Positions 1 to 11,879 are shown, counted from the stretch's first letter. The stretch is 64,000 bases of DNA from Meconema thalassinum (GCA_946902985.2 OX336389.2:339610444-339674443); one strand, 5' to 3'. The notes: generated from the letters alone by a model not told the origin. Program-made: numbers and translations.

Positions 1-186
1 AGCTTTTGCATATTGCGATTTAGTAACTTGTTAATTTTGCTTTGTGAATGTAATCATATTATGCACAACATAGGATACATACAAAGAAAAACAACACACA
101 ATCTGCTTTGCAAAAGAGACAGAAACACACAACGAATAACGAAAGTGATAATGTGGGACTGAGCACACATACGTCCTTTTCATATT

Positions 187-752
187 GGGACATATCAATA
201 CCGTGTATGGCCACTACGAACTCTAAAGCATGCTGAGCACCAACGCATTCAACGTGGTTTAGGACAGATTATCCCACTCTTGGACAGCACCTTCAATCAG
301 TTACTCTTTGTTTGTTGCAGGATTGGGACGGTGCGAAATTGCCCTCTTGAGCTCTTTCCATGCATGTTCAATACAGGTCATGTCCGCAGAATAGGTAGGC
401 CACTCCATTATCAGTATGACAAAAATGCATCTGAAGGAATTCATTGACCACCCTATCTCGATGGGCACGAGCATTATCGTCCACTAGTGTAAAGCCCTCA
501 CCCATTGTGGCAGCAAATCCTGTAACGACAGGTTCAAGGATATTGTCTCTATACACCAGACCAGTCATGTTACCGTGGATAGGAATTAGAGGCGTACGTC
601 GACCGAACATGATTCCACCCCAAAAAAAGACTGAACCACCTTGCTGTTGGTGGCTTTCCGGGATGAAGGGCTCGCGAAATCTCTTACCCACTAGGAGCAT
701 TCGAGTGTGGCGACGTAATAGTGATAGTGATTGTAATAGTGATCGTAACTAA
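187..752 (-). pseudogene. Tc1-like transposase remnant, C-terminal half
   Basis: This is a decayed DDE transposase of the Tc1/mariner superfamily, which in life cuts and pastes its own element at TA sites. The best frame, positions 368-700, shows the family block GGSVFFWGGI, then TPLIPIHGNMTGLVYRDNIL, then VDDNARAHRDRVVNEFLQ with the second catalytic Asp. Reading on past a break at about 368, the lower coordinates give YSADMTCIEHAWKELKRAI, matching the family's PDxxPIEHxW block with the third acidic residue, and then a tail ending in GHTRY. The N-terminal DNA-binding domain and the first catalytic Asp are not visible; above 700 the frame runs into a short CATTATCAC-like simple repeat. It is truncated and frameshifted, so it cannot be active. 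Confidence 0.85.
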
Positions 753-1210
753 CACATGTAATGTTTTCAGGAGTGCTATTTACTTATAATTCATATTATT
801 TTATACATTGTATTCCGCCCAGTCATTGGGCAAATTCAAGTTGACCGACTGAAGAGTTACAACTGATAGGTCTTTGTGGAAACTAGGCTAAAACCGAATA
901 AAACAAAAATGTTCCTGTCCTAAATTGTTAACAGCCTTCCCAACAAAAGTTGAACAAGATTCAAAACCTTGGCTGAAAACTCAACGTTTTCTTTTTCTGA
1001 AACTCTTCCCAAATTGATTGATGTTTGCTCTTCCACGGTCACTGACTGTTATTTGGTTATTGTTAACATAAACAAGGAAGGACACGTATCTTAACGCAAA
1101 ATTTAACTTTTATAGGTTTCTATACATCATTCCGAAAATAAGCGTAACTCAACTTAGGCGATGTCTTCTCATTTTAACCTCTTTCAAAACGTATTCTCTT
1201 ATCTCGTGTC
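753..1210. other. AT-rich sequence with a MITE fragment
   Basis: No coding signal is seen. Positions about 825-850 carry GTTGACCGACTGAA, the inner arm of the fold-back MITE that is complete at 63,207-63,397. The rest shows nothing recognisable. Confidence 0.4.
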
Positions 1211-1350
1211 TACTAATCAATTAATCGATCTTTCGGTTAATCGAATAACCAATTATTCGATTAATTGATTGAAGGAATGTTCGATTAATCGTTTCCGATT
1301 AATTTCAAATTAATCGATTAATCGATTATTAATTGATTAATCGAAAATCT
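1211..1350. repeat. TTAATCGATTAA-rich palindromic cluster
   Basis: About 140 bases are built mainly from overlapping variants of TTAATCGATTAA and ATTCGATTAAT, so the segment reads nearly the same on both strands. Many sub-palindromes are present. No terminal structure or ORF goes with it. Confidence 0.7.
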
Positions 1351-2386
1351 ATTATTACCAGCTCTACCATAAACCCTTCTACCCTAACAGTGATTACATT
1401 ATGGTACTTTACGTAGACTATGGTGAAGATGTAAATGAGCATATTTTTACTTTTGTCGCCAGTTGTTTGATCTAATAACTTAAAAATGTTCCATGTTTTC
1501 CATACTGTAAACTAGGCACGGTTGGATTTTAAGATGGAACCGCATGCGTTATCAAATATTCCTTTCTTGCAATACCTGGAATATGTATATAGTTATAAAA
1601 AGATTATTGGATAAATAAGTGTTATTATACCGTATAGGCTATTATAATAATAACGGATAAGTAAATATTAAAGAAGAAAGGATGAGTTATTGGTATATGT
1701 TACCGGTACGACGTATAGCCTATAACTCGTAGCTTTCGTCTCACTATAGCGTTGAATCCGGTCAAGTTAATGCATAATATACCAATTGAACAACCGGATA
1801 GCAACTGATTATAATATTCTCACATAACATATTTAATTGGCACCAACTTAATACAACAATAGTCCAAGATATGTTAGACCACTGCCGTTCAAATCGCACA
1901 CTTGATAGGCAAGCTCCTTTGTTATGATCCTTTCTGTTGCGAAGTTTTACTAATTACTCTTCTATGAGACCTTTTTTTTTTTTTTTTTTTCAAGATTCGA
2001 GAAAGGCTATCCCTCTAGTTCTTATTTCATAAGTTGAACACCTAAAATCAAAACCATAATCCGAAATAATTATGAAAATAATCACGGACGATTCATTGCC
2101 AATGAAAATCAAATGGAGATTCGCGGACCGGAAGTTCACTATGCATAAGCTTCGGTGCCATTTTAACTCGTGGAAGCTCTATAATACACTGCTTGCCATT
2201 CAAATCGCAATGCAAGAAGGACGCAACTGATGGACCCCACATTGTGTAGAACAGGCTCAATCGAGTGACGCAACACATACAGTACAGTGGTGTATAAGTT
2301 GAGGTTGGAGAGCTGCTTTGGTAGAGGTAGTGACATTGTGCTTCTCAGTCTATGGTGTACACAGACGGAGTTAGCATGCCGCTTCA
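1351..2386. other. No gene seen; poly-T tract
   Basis: This AT-rich stretch has no coding signal. A run of about 20 T lies at 1972-1991 and could be the reversed poly-A tail of a retroposed copy, but no body of a LINE or SINE is recognisable next to it. Bases from about 2150 may be the 5' flank of the Tc1-like relic that follows. Confidence 0.4.
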
Positions 2387-3230
2387 ATGGTTGTCATAAC
2401 CATGCGAATATTAAACCACGGGAGAATCGTTGCCTACCAGGATTTGAGATTTCCCTGTCATGATGGAGTAAATATAACCACAGTGAAGAGGATATGGGAT
2501 CGGTATCATCAGTCGGTTGTGGAGGAACGGTCTGAGCGACGGTCTGGAAACCACGTCATGCCATCGAGCTCGAGGATCTGGTACGCATGGGGTTTACGGA
2601 CCGTACGGCCTCATCAAACACCCTCGTGAAGAATTTCAGACACACCACTCTTGATACGCACGTACAATTCGTCGCCGTCTGTTGTCCAGACGCCCATGAT
2701 TAAAATTAATGCGGCTGCCACTGACTGCCCATCGCAGGCACTGGTGCAATGGTGGGTGAAACTTCGAGCCTAGAGGGACGCATTCCGTCTTCTCCGGCAA
2801 GTACTGATTCTGCATGCAACACCACAATGAACCCATCCTTGTGTGTCAACACCGTTGCACAGGCATGGCCGAGTCTTGCATTATGCACAGTGATAAATGT
2901 CACATGTATTACCACTCATGGCAGAAAATCAACAGGCATTTTACAGCAGGATAATGCTTTACCCCACACAACAAGGATGTCTCAGGAATGTCTCCGCCAG
3001 TTTGCCACACTTCCTTGACCTTCTCGCTCACCTTTCATGGAGCATTAATCGGACCACTTTGGATGTCAGCTTTACCTGCCTATAAGTGTACCGGAACTAA
3101 GGGCTCAATTGGATCGCCCGTGGGACGATATGCCTCAGGACACCGTATATGGCGTTCCAACAGTATATCGTCTTATATTCAGACTAGATCTGGCCAAACT
3201 GGGTGTTAGACTGGTTTGAGCAGCTCCGAC
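2387..3230 (+). pseudogene. Tc1-like transposase remnant
   Basis: This is a degraded Tc1-like transposase read on the plus strand across several frames. The start region (2387-2629) gives GRIVAYQDLRF followed by VNITTVKRIWDRYHQ, which fits the paired-type helix-turn-helix of Tc1 transposases. Further on, 2935-3017 gives LQQDNALPHTTRMSQECLRQ, the block holding the second catalytic Asp. A third frame at about 3095-3210 gives an acidic and hydrophobic tail with DDMPQDTVYGVPTVYRL, similar to the family's C-terminus. Frame changes and stops separate these blocks and the first catalytic Asp region is scrambled. It is a dead copy of a different lineage from the one at 187-752. Confidence 0.75.
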
Positions 3231-4000
3231 CAAAATCTTAGTTATGCAAGATGTAGTGTGTGTTAGTACAATAACCACGTACATGCAAACGAGTATACCG
3301 CTCGATCCAACGCTCAGCGTATAGGCTGTGCGATCACCACCGCCGTCAATCGCAAGGCAAGAGATGGCAGCACTATCACCGTTGGACAGCCGCAGCATTT
3401 GTGTTAGTGATCTGTCTACCCGTCACTTACCACCTACTTCCTCCCCTACCTCTCCTCGTCACTCAATGTCTTCTCTCTCTCACTGATAGCGCTAGACTGT
3501 AAGTGGATGTGTTGTACGGAGAGTGATGTTTTAAAAGAAATTACAATTTTAGGCTAGTTAAAACTCATTTTATTACATTTCTAGTTTCTAAACAAACCTC
3601 AACAAATAGGATAGGCCTAAGCATAAAATTGGATGCAGGAAGCACCTGATCGGATAAAAGCAACAAGCTATATCAATGGAAACCTGATATAATGAGCTAA
3701 CACAGGTGATTTTTTTGGCATAAATAATATATTATGGAAAACGAAGCATGTGCTTGATGTAATTTCTTACCCAAACGCACATCATTAATAATAATACGCA
3801 ATCACGTTTACATATTTCAACATTTCTTCGGCTATACAGTTTTTCATAAACTAAACTACTAAAAGTGCTATAAGTCTACTTCCACCGATAAATATCAGCT
3901 GAACGGCCCCTTTGTTCGAGAAATAACATGGTTTACAAGGCAGGCTTTTATTTTTTATTTTAAAAAATCTGTTTTATGTTTAGTATTTAGAGCTTTTTAT
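3231..4000. other. No gene seen; hAT downstream flank
   Basis: Nothing codes here. The right part is probably the 3' untranslated end of the hAT element whose stop codon lies at 4001-4003 on the minus strand. I could not place its terminal inverted repeat. Confidence 0.4.
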
Positions 4001-4150
4001 TTATGTAAAAGGCGCTTTGCGGGCCTTTGCTAGGGTAAAAGTGCTCATTAAATCGTTCATTTCTAATTTTTTGGCCGTTTCACATTCAATTGACAGAGTA
4101 CCCAAACCGTTCAGACGCTCCTGCGCCATCGTTGATCGCAAATAGTTTTT
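4001..4150 (-). pseudogene. hAT transposase C-terminal end, separated by an insertion
   Basis: Read on the minus strand from 4150, this piece gives KNYLRSTMAQERLNGLGTLS followed by IECETAKKL and ends at a TAA at 4001-4003. It matches the extreme C-terminus (hAT dimerisation region, with the LRSTM..ERLNGL signature) of DUF4371/ZMYM1-like hAT transposases. It is the missing end of the transposase at 5623-6991. The two pieces are separated by the 1472-bp element at 4151-5622, and the frame runs on across the junction if that element and one copy of the 8-bp duplication are removed. This split explains why the larger fragment seems to stop just after its SFS-ILKLIK motif. Confidence 0.88.
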
Positions 4151-5622
4151 AGCCTATTTTCATTTATGGAAAAATAGGCTTATGAGATCACCTTTTGTCC
4201 GTGTGTCTCTCTGTGTGTGCGTGTGTGTGTGATTCGTGTGTGTGTGTGTCCCTAATATAATCTTAACGGCTGGAGCGATTTCAATGAAACTCGGTAAGTT
4301 CATAGCACTATTCTGGACGACCCCGACCGTGCCCTTCAAATTTTGTTACGTCTCACCAATCCAACATGGCGGCTGTGCGAAATATTTCACCAGCATTCTA
4401 TATCTCCGAAACTATTTCCGATATCATTCTGGAATTTTGTACGGTGATAAAAGAAACTACTAGAAGTTCACCTATTTACGTTTTGAAAACCTGGTAACTA
4501 CAAAACCAGCATGGCGGCCAAGCGAAATTGCGACTTTTAAATAGACGTTTCTCGCGATTAAACCAACCAAACGCAATGAAACTTGGCACAGTATATGTTT
4601 ATACACATTGCAATGGACCGACGTCTAACTTCGTTCAATTGTTTACATAACCTCAAAATGGTGACTGTGTGAAAAATTTCACCGGCATTCTACAGTATAT
4701 CTCTGAACCTATTACCGTTATCATCCTGAAATTTTGTACGGAGATAAAGAGCACTACTGGAAGTTCATTTATGAGACTTTCAAAAATCGGTTAACTACAA
4801 AACGAACATGGTGGCCACGCGAAGTTGAAAGTTCTAGATAGACTTTTCTCGCGATGTAATGATCCAAACGCAATGTAACTTGGCACAGCAAATGTTTATA
4901 CACATTGTAATGTACTGGTATTTAATTCAGTTAAATTGTTTACATAACCTCAAGATGGCGGCTGTGCTAATTTTAAAATTAAGTTTTTATTTCTTGTGTC
5001 GTAATCATGCGATCGAAGTGAAAGTTTGAATAATGAACCTACGCAATAATTTTCCTTTAATGGTACATGACTCTATGGCCTATACATATAACACTCCAAC
5101 ATGGCGACCTTCCGAAATATTTAGACGGTTCTCAATATCCACGAATCTATTATAGCAATCAAACTGGTTTTTTAATGTTCATAGGGGCTATGAACATAAG
5201 TTCACCTATAGGACTTTCAATAACCTGGCGATCCCAAATCCAACATGGCGGTGACGCGAAGTGAACATATTCACAAGGACATTTCTCACAATATAACCAT
5301 CCGAGTGCAGTGAAACTTGGTACAGTAAATCCTTATACAAATGTTTCCATAACCACAAGATGGCAGCTGTGTGAAATTTTAAAATCTCGTTTTTACTTCT
5401 TGTGTCCTAATCATGCGATTGATGTTTGAATGCTACACGTACACAATAATCTTCATGTAACAGTACATAAGTCTATGACCTACATATATAAAATCCAACA
5501 TGGCGACCATCCGAAATATTTAGTCGGTTCTCAATATCTACGAATCTATTACAGCAATCAAACTGAAATTTTGTATGTTGATAGTGGCAATTAACATAAG
5601 TAGGATATATGAAAATAGGCTT
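4151..5622 (+). mobile_element. Hairpin-ended non-autonomous DNA element with 8-bp TSD
   Basis: The ends are 13-bp inverted repeats (AGCCTATTTTCAT at 4151-4163, its complement at 5609-5621). Flanks TAGTTTTT (4143-4150) and TAGTTCTT (5623-5630) look like an 8-bp target duplication with one change, and removing the element restores the hAT reading frame. The left end also folds: AGCCTATTTT (4151-4160) pairs perfectly with AAAATAGGCT (4171-4180). A GT-rich tract follows at 4200-4250. The interior has nine ATGGCGGC-like cores about 145 bp apart. No transposase is encoded. The 8-bp duplication would suit hAT or P-like chemistry, but the terminal sequence matches neither as I know them, so the superfamily is open. 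Confidence 0.85.
4366..5507 (+). repeat. About 145-bp repeat with ATGGCGGC-type core, nine units
   Basis: Cores related to ATGGCGGC start at 4366, 4511, 4658, 4808, 4955, 5101, 5245, 5360 and 5500. Spacings are 145, 147, 150, 147, 146, 144, 115 and 140. Flanking text (CAACATGGCGGCTGTGCGAA and variants, followed by AATATTTCACC) is shared but diverged, with two alternating unit types. Confidence 0.8.
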
Positions 5623-6991
5623 TAGTTCTTCAGGGAACTACTTGTTTTGATTAGTTTCAAAATGGAAAAACTCCTTTCCCCCGACGCAACCGCTATAGGA
5701 ATTGTAAGCATAATTCGATATGCCGTCGTTAAATTAGGATAGGATTCCTTTATCGGGGCTAAGTACTCTAGTGCGCCGCAAGCACTTTTTACAGATTGCG
5801 GAACAGTGTACCTAAATAATTGTTGCTCCAGAAAAAGATCCTCTGCATCCAACTCTTCAAGCTCCCCGTCTTTTAGAAAATCAGAGAGTGTTTGACAATG
5901 GTATTTCAATTGACTTTCCTCCAAATTGGAAAGCTTGGAAAAATCGAAGGGAAATCCAAAGTATTCCGAAAAAAAATTAACTTCGTTAAATCTATTTTCT
6001 ACGCAGCTCAGTGCAGTATCTACGACAGACAAAAAGTAATTTACCCGAAATTTATTTTCAGCTTCTTTTTAAAGTTCCTCTTCAGTTTTTTCCACTTGCT
6101 GATCATTTTGATGTTTTATTTCATCAAGGAACCTTTTGCGATTGCCTTGATGGCGAATAGAAAATTTATTTGCATAGCCCAAATTTTCCATTATTTCTCT
6201 AGCGGTGGACATTGCACTGTCAAAGCCAGTGTTGCGATAATTTTGATAAAATGACTTTAGGCCCTGAAGTTCGGTTAAAGCCGTATCTAACGAAGTCTTC
6301 TCAGATTGGAGAGTTTTACTTGTTGAGTTTACAGAAAATTAAATATCGTACCAGATAACGAGGGTTAAAACAAATTCATACGAACTTGTATGAAGCAACA
6401 AAGATTGGGCCTCTGACCGGGTAACAGGATCTTTGGTAGTTTCTGCCAATTTTTCTAGAGCTTCGTTTACTTTGCCTAACTGGTACCTGATGGGCTTGGC
6501 ACTACCAATTCAACATTCCCGTCTCGTGCTAGCTAAAGATTTTAGTGTGAGGAGGCCAGGACATAGTTCGCACAAAATGTCCCACCTTTCCGTGGAAGCT
6601 ACAAGCAAAGTGTTCAGGCGCTGAACTATACCAAAAAAATGCCATAGCGTTCTTATTGCATTGACCATGTCACCCAAAAGTAAGTTAAGATTATGTGCAA
6701 CACATGCCGTGAACATTGCTCGTTTATTAGTATTTTTTACTCGCATATGCACTCCCTTATACTTAGCCTTCATATTAGCACCCTTGTCATACCCTTGTCC
6801 CCAACAGTCCATGATATCAAGATCAGTATCCTCCAATACTCCTTCTAAAACCTCAGCTAACCCCTTTCCCGTAGCGTCGTGTACCTCCAAAAACTCGATG
6901 AACGATTCGACGATCCTTGGAGTTTCTGCTATCATATCAACATAGCGGAGGACAAATTTTAATTCGGGCCGGACTGAATCAAACAGACTAT
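5623..6991 (-). pseudogene. hAT transposase, ZMYM1-like (DUF4371 type), main part
   Basis: This is a broken hAT transposase of the group annotated in databases as zinc finger MYM-type protein 1-like. From high to low coordinates, 6991-6510 gives RYVDMIAETPRIVESFIEFL, then GQGYDKGANMKAKYKGVHMR with the catalytic-core Asp of the CxGQxYDGAxNM-like block, then CVAHNLNLLLGD. After a frame change near 6510 the text continues with EALRAIRYQLGKVNEAL to about 6260. A last frame (6032-5623) carries YPNLTTAYRIMLTIPIAVAS followed by GERSFSILKLIK, the RSFSxLK motif of the hAT dimerisation domain. At least two frameshifts and internal stops are present, and the N-terminal zinc-finger part above 6991 is lost at a TTTA repeat. 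The C-terminus continues at 4150-4001, beyond an inserted element. Confidence 0.9.
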
Positions 6992-7019
6992 CTTTATTTA
7001 TTTATTTATTTATTTATTT
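6992..7019 (+). repeat. (TTTA)n microsatellite
   Basis: Perfect TTTA repeats end the hAT relic abruptly. They may mark an insertion or slippage breakpoint. Confidence 0.9.
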
Positions 7020-7170
7020 TCATTTATGAAAAAAATGGCCTGAAGCGCGGGGCCTGGCGAGACCGCACGTCTCGCGACGGCCCTGCGTATTACCAATTTG
7101 TGGACTAGGCACTCTCTCTCCGTCCAGCCCAATAAAGAAGATTATATTATGATATAGTATGATATGATTG

Positions 7171-7422
7171 ACGGAGAGAGCTGGCCGTGCGGTTAGGGTT
7201 GTGCAGCTGTGAGCTTTCATTCCGGAAATAGTGGGTCCGAACCCCCCCCTGTCGGTAGCCTTAGAGATGGTTTTCCCTGCTTTCTCATTTTCACACAAGG
7301 CAAATGGGCGCTGTACCTTAATTAAGGTCACAACCGCTTCCTTCCCACTCCTAGTCTTTCCTATCCCATCGTCGCCATAAGACCTACAGTATCTGTGTTG
7401 GTGGGACGTAAGACAAATTGTT
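7171..7422 (+). mobile_element. tRNA-derived SINE
   Basis: The head GCTGGCCGTGCGGTTAGGG resembles a pol III A box and GTGGGTCCGAACCC a B box, spaced as in tRNA-derived SINEs. The body has TTAATTAAGGTCACAACCGC and ATCGTCGCCATAAGACCT, and the tail ends GTGGGACGTAAGACAAATTG. It abuts the Helitron end at 7432. Confidence 0.8.
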
Positions 7423-8289
7423 ATATATAAACTAGTAGTAGTGCCCGGCTTCGCCCGCTGGATTTATTTGTTTTATGGATGATAATGAATACTACTACAG
7501 AACTGGCATATGATACTTAAGCTACCCGAAAGAAGAAAAAATACAACTTTTTGTGGTGGAGGTGGTGGTGTTGGTGGTGGTGGTGGATGTAGTGAGGGTG
7601 ATAAGCAGTACAGTATAATGGGCGTAACATTTAGATCATTTTCCCCTAATGATAATAATGATAATAATGAATAGGGAAACGGCTATTTACTAACTACAGC
7701 ACTGTAATTTACAAACAAATTTCTAAAAATGATTAGAAAGAGGAATAAGCGAAATAAAAGACACTGCCTAGGGCCTATGTCTCATTGTCTGTTAGAGATG
7801 TAGAGACCAACAGTGTCGTCTTTTGTCGCATAGCGCCGTAGGAAAATAATCAGAGCACTTTGGCAAACTTTGGCTGTCCCGAGCTCCTGAGGTAGCAATA
7901 GTATCATTTATGGCCACATAGCGCTCAACGATAAGTTTCGGAATAAATTACGGTAAATTTGAAAGCACCAACGCTTATTGCAGCTGATAACCTCAATGTA
8001 TTGCACCAACACCATTGCACTTATACAGATGCATAATATGTTCATGATGATAACTGTTTTAAGGGGCAAAAGAAGTCTTTTTGCACTAATTACTCCCCGT
8101 GACTGTAATTTATAAGCAGCACAAGTATCAACTATTTTCGCAATTCTGCACCAGAACACTGGTAGGGGCGACGTGATGCAGCCCGAATTGCCAGTCAACA
8201 TTAGACTTATTAAAATACTCTTACATTTACACTACGACGGACATGAATGATTCTAGGGCCTCAATACATGGTTTTCAAGTTAAGTTTGT

Positions 8290-9395
8290 TTGTTATTCTA
8301 AATGTAGGGAATGGAGAGCGTTGTCCAAAATATCAAGTGGACAGTGTTACCAGCAGGGTTTCAAAGTGTATGTATAATTTGGTGCAATTAGGAGGAACGG
8401 TGTAGATATGTGATTAAGGGCCTAAATGCAGGAAATGGAGTGGTCTGTCCGAAATTTAAAGTGGACAGTGTCACCCGCAGGGTTCCAAAGGGTAAGTGTA
8501 CAAAATGTGATTCAGATCGGTGAAACCGTGTAGATTTATGCCAATGGACCTAATGCAGGGAATGGAGTGGTCTGTCCGAAATTTCAAGCAGACGTTGTTA
8601 CTCGTCGGGTTCCAAAGTGTAGACTAAGTATGTGAAATTTGGTTCAGCTTGGTGAAATGGTGTAGATTTGTGCCGAAGGGCATAAATGCAGGGAATGGAG
8701 TGAACTGTCCGGAATTTCATGTAAACAGTGTTACTCGCAGGGTTCCAAAGGGTAAGTATACACATTTTGGTTCAGATCGGCGAAACGGTGTAGATTTGTG
8801 TCAAAGGGCCTAAATGCAGGGAATTAATTGGTCTGTCCGAAATTTAAAGTGGACAGTGTTACCCGCAGTGTTCCAAAGGGTGTGTATACAAATGTTGGTT
8901 CAGATCGGTGAAACGTTGTAGATTTGTGCCAAAGGGCCTAAATGCAGGGAATGGATGGTCTGTCCGAAATTTCATGTAGCCTATGTTACTCACAGGGTTC
9001 CAAAGGGTAATATTAAATTTTGGTTCAGATCGGTGAAATAGTGTAGATTTGTGTCAAACGGCATAAATGCAGGGAATGGAGTGGTCTGTCTGAAATTTCA
9101 TGTAAACAGTGTTACTCGTAGGGTTCCAAAGGCTATGTATAGGCTTCACATTTTGGTTCAGATCGGTGAAAAGGTGTAGATTTGTGCCAAAGGGCCTAAA
9201 TGCAGGGAATAGACCGGTCTGTCATAAATTTCATGCAGACAGCGTTACTCGCAGGGTTCCAAAAGGTATGTATACAAATTTTGGTTCTGGTCAGTGAAAC
9301 GGTGTAGATTTGTGCCAAAGGGCCTAAATGCAGTGAACGGAGTGGTCTGTCCAAAATTTAACATAGCCTAAACTATTCCTCTTGAATCTGGCTAT
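8290..9395 (-). repeat. Helitron minisatellite, about 130-bp unit, 8 copies
   Basis: Units carry TAAATGCAGGGAATGGAG, GTTACTCGCAGGGTTCC and GGTTCAGATCGGTGAAAC. The phrase AAATGCAGGGAAT recurs near 8425, 8550, 8683, 8812, 8940, 9065, 9199 and 9325. Inverted copies sit at 41850-42611 and 45880-46000 in the second Helitron. Confidence 0.9.
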
Positions 9396-9422
9396 CATAT
9401 AAAAAAAGAATTTTTCGAATCC

Positions 9423-10993
9423 TGTAATGGTTTAGCGAGCTGAACTTAATGTCCCTCGTTGAGGCAGCCATTTGTAATGTGTTTGATAGAACTGAATCTT
9501 GTTAATAAGAAAGCTCCTCCGTTGGGCGTTAAAATGTAATGGTTTATTATAATAATAAGAAAAATGTTAATATGCAAAGCTAATTAATTAAATAGTCGCC
9601 CACTTTTGGGTGATCAAAATGAAACATTTAATTGTGTATTAATCTAATAGTGTATCTGTATTGTTGTCAGCTTCACAAAAAAAAAGTACATAATGTGTAG
9701 TATTATATGTAGCCAAGGGCGCCAGACCATTTATATATCATGATCAAAATAATATATTAAACCTCGGTTGAACAGAGGTAGAGCATCGAAATTCCTATCT
9801 CCAGTCGTAGTGAAACTTACGTAATCTAACCTTTCGATAATTAGTTCAGGAGTGTGGTGTTGCCTTATAGTAATTTCTAGCTACTAAAGGAAACCAGTCA
9901 AACATTTGAATTTAAAAATGAATTTAATATATAAAAACAACAAGTGCAAAAAGAATAAAATACTAAAGATAATAATAATAAATTAAATTAAAGAATCTAC
10001 TGAATTTACTTGTATTATTTGTCTTGATTGGAAATTGAAGTATATTGAGTTAATTGAATAAAATATAGATTGAATTTAATAAGCATGAGAGCCTTCTGAT
10101 TTGACTGGAGTATAACTGTTTAAATCGCTCACCACATTGAAGATCTTTGTAGTCGGATTGTTGCGTAAAGAGTTCCTGATGGCCCTAATCTTCCTCAACG
10201 TAATAAATTTTTATGTGGATGACGGAATAAATTCCAAAAATCATCCCTGTGACAATAGCCTCGTACACAACCATGTCACAGTTTGATGAGACAACTGTCT
10301 AGTTTAGAACTGCGTTACAGACTCCATCTCGCTACAAGTTCCATTCCTCTGCTCCACTCAGCACCATTCCCTCTCCTCCAGCAATTCAATAATAATAATC
10401 CATTTGGGCGGCCGTCATATATATAACGTTCCCAGGTAAGGCACGTGTCTATCCCCTCTTCTGAGGTCGCTAGGCAATATTAGCCCGCCTTTCACATATC
10501 AACAATGACAATACTTTGTAGCATTTCTCGGGAGGTCCAGCCCACCTTTTGTATAAAGTTGCAAAGGACTCATTCATCGGCCCAGCATTGTTAGTGGCAA
10601 GTCTTCATAGAATCCCTTCTTAGTATGATTTGTATACTGGTAGAATACTTGATGTGAAAGACATAAGTGTCTATTTATGTCATTTCCAAGAAGCGGTATA
10701 TAAGCCGGCCTTCCGTAAACACCCTCTTCTTCCCTTGTTCGAATTTTCTTCAGAAATAATATTCAGTCAAGCGTCTAACTTATTTCAAATATAATGTGTA
10801 TCGCTCCAAGTCCTTTCAATTGCCATAATATTCTACATTACCGCATAATAATAGATATAAACATATTAGTTAACATAATAGCTAATTAAAGGTAAAAATG
10901 AAAAATTAAAAAAATATTGAGAATAATAATAATAATAATAATAATAATATTAATAAAATTATATCATTCTGGTCACAAATTGGGACCATCACA
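9423..10993 (-). repeat. 3' LTR of the Ty3-like element
   Basis: This 1571-bp LTR lacks the SINE present in its partner and also lacks a stretch of about 33 bp that the partner has near 17728-17758. An (AAT)n run at 10920-10950 is longer than in the partner. Confidence 0.93.
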
Positions 10994-11879
10994 GTTCGCC
11001 CCAGAGAATTATGGTATATGTCAACAATCATATCACCATACTTCTCTTCAACACTTGTACAAATATAAAATTTTATACCCTTCAAAAAATTACCAACATC
11101 GACAATATTATACTCTTCAAAATAATTACCAACATACAAAAAATATACCCTTCAAGTTTAACATATATATATATTTTAAATGTCATCATTTCAGTCTTTC
11201 ACTGTTCATAATGTCTTTTTCTTTCTTCTTTACATAATTAAAGCGACCTGTAAACAATGTACATCAAAATACCCTTCACTTTTATATTCTTGTTTTGGAC
11301 ATAAGTCATCGTTGCACTTATGCATATTTGGGTGGCATACACCTTTGCTTTATATCTTGAGGACGTAGAATTCAATTTTCAGCCTGGTGTCGAACTGAAT
11401 ACACTATGGCTAGTTGGTGGGACTGCCAACTGATTAATTCACTTTATCACTTCACAACACTTGGTATGTGATGCGAATAACCAGATCTACTCCAGTCTCT
11501 CAGGAATTATATCTATCTAGTAACACAGGCATATTGTAGAAAAAATGAAACTTGATTAGCTTATATTACCTAAGGCAACATCTTTCAGTGCAAATGTAGT
11601 GCACTAATTTACCCCATATATATATATATTGATATCTTACTCAAATACACCAGCTTATAGCCGACAAAATACGCTTTATATTTCCTTTGTGCTCTTCAAG
11701 ACACACAATATTATAGATCGGCGCAACACTTCGCCATTACCTGCTCGTTCAGAACACAATCATTCACTTAATATTAAGCGACTTTCCTTACTTACCATCA
11801 GTTATACTTCTATTACTCATGAAACATATTTCCTTAAGGATCTCACATTATAGGTCCCGCATAATCGTTTTACTGCATC
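10994..11879. other. Interior of LTR element, non-coding, unrecognised
   Basis: On the minus strand this is the stretch between the tandem repeat and the 3' LTR. It is AT-rich, has repeated ACCAACAT and TACCCTTCA motifs, and shows no integrase or envelope-like text. The base run just before the 3' LTR (TCTGGGGCGAAC on the minus strand) is a poor polypurine tract candidate. Confidence 0.5.

Noticed and set aside
444..752. 102-codon plus-strand frame
   Set aside because: Antisense shadow of the Tc1-like transposase at 187-752.
10680..10760. TATA box (GGTATATAAGCC) as a plus-strand promoter in the LTR
   Set aside because: The element is transcribed on the minus strand by gene order; the site could be antisense or chance, and nothing supports use.
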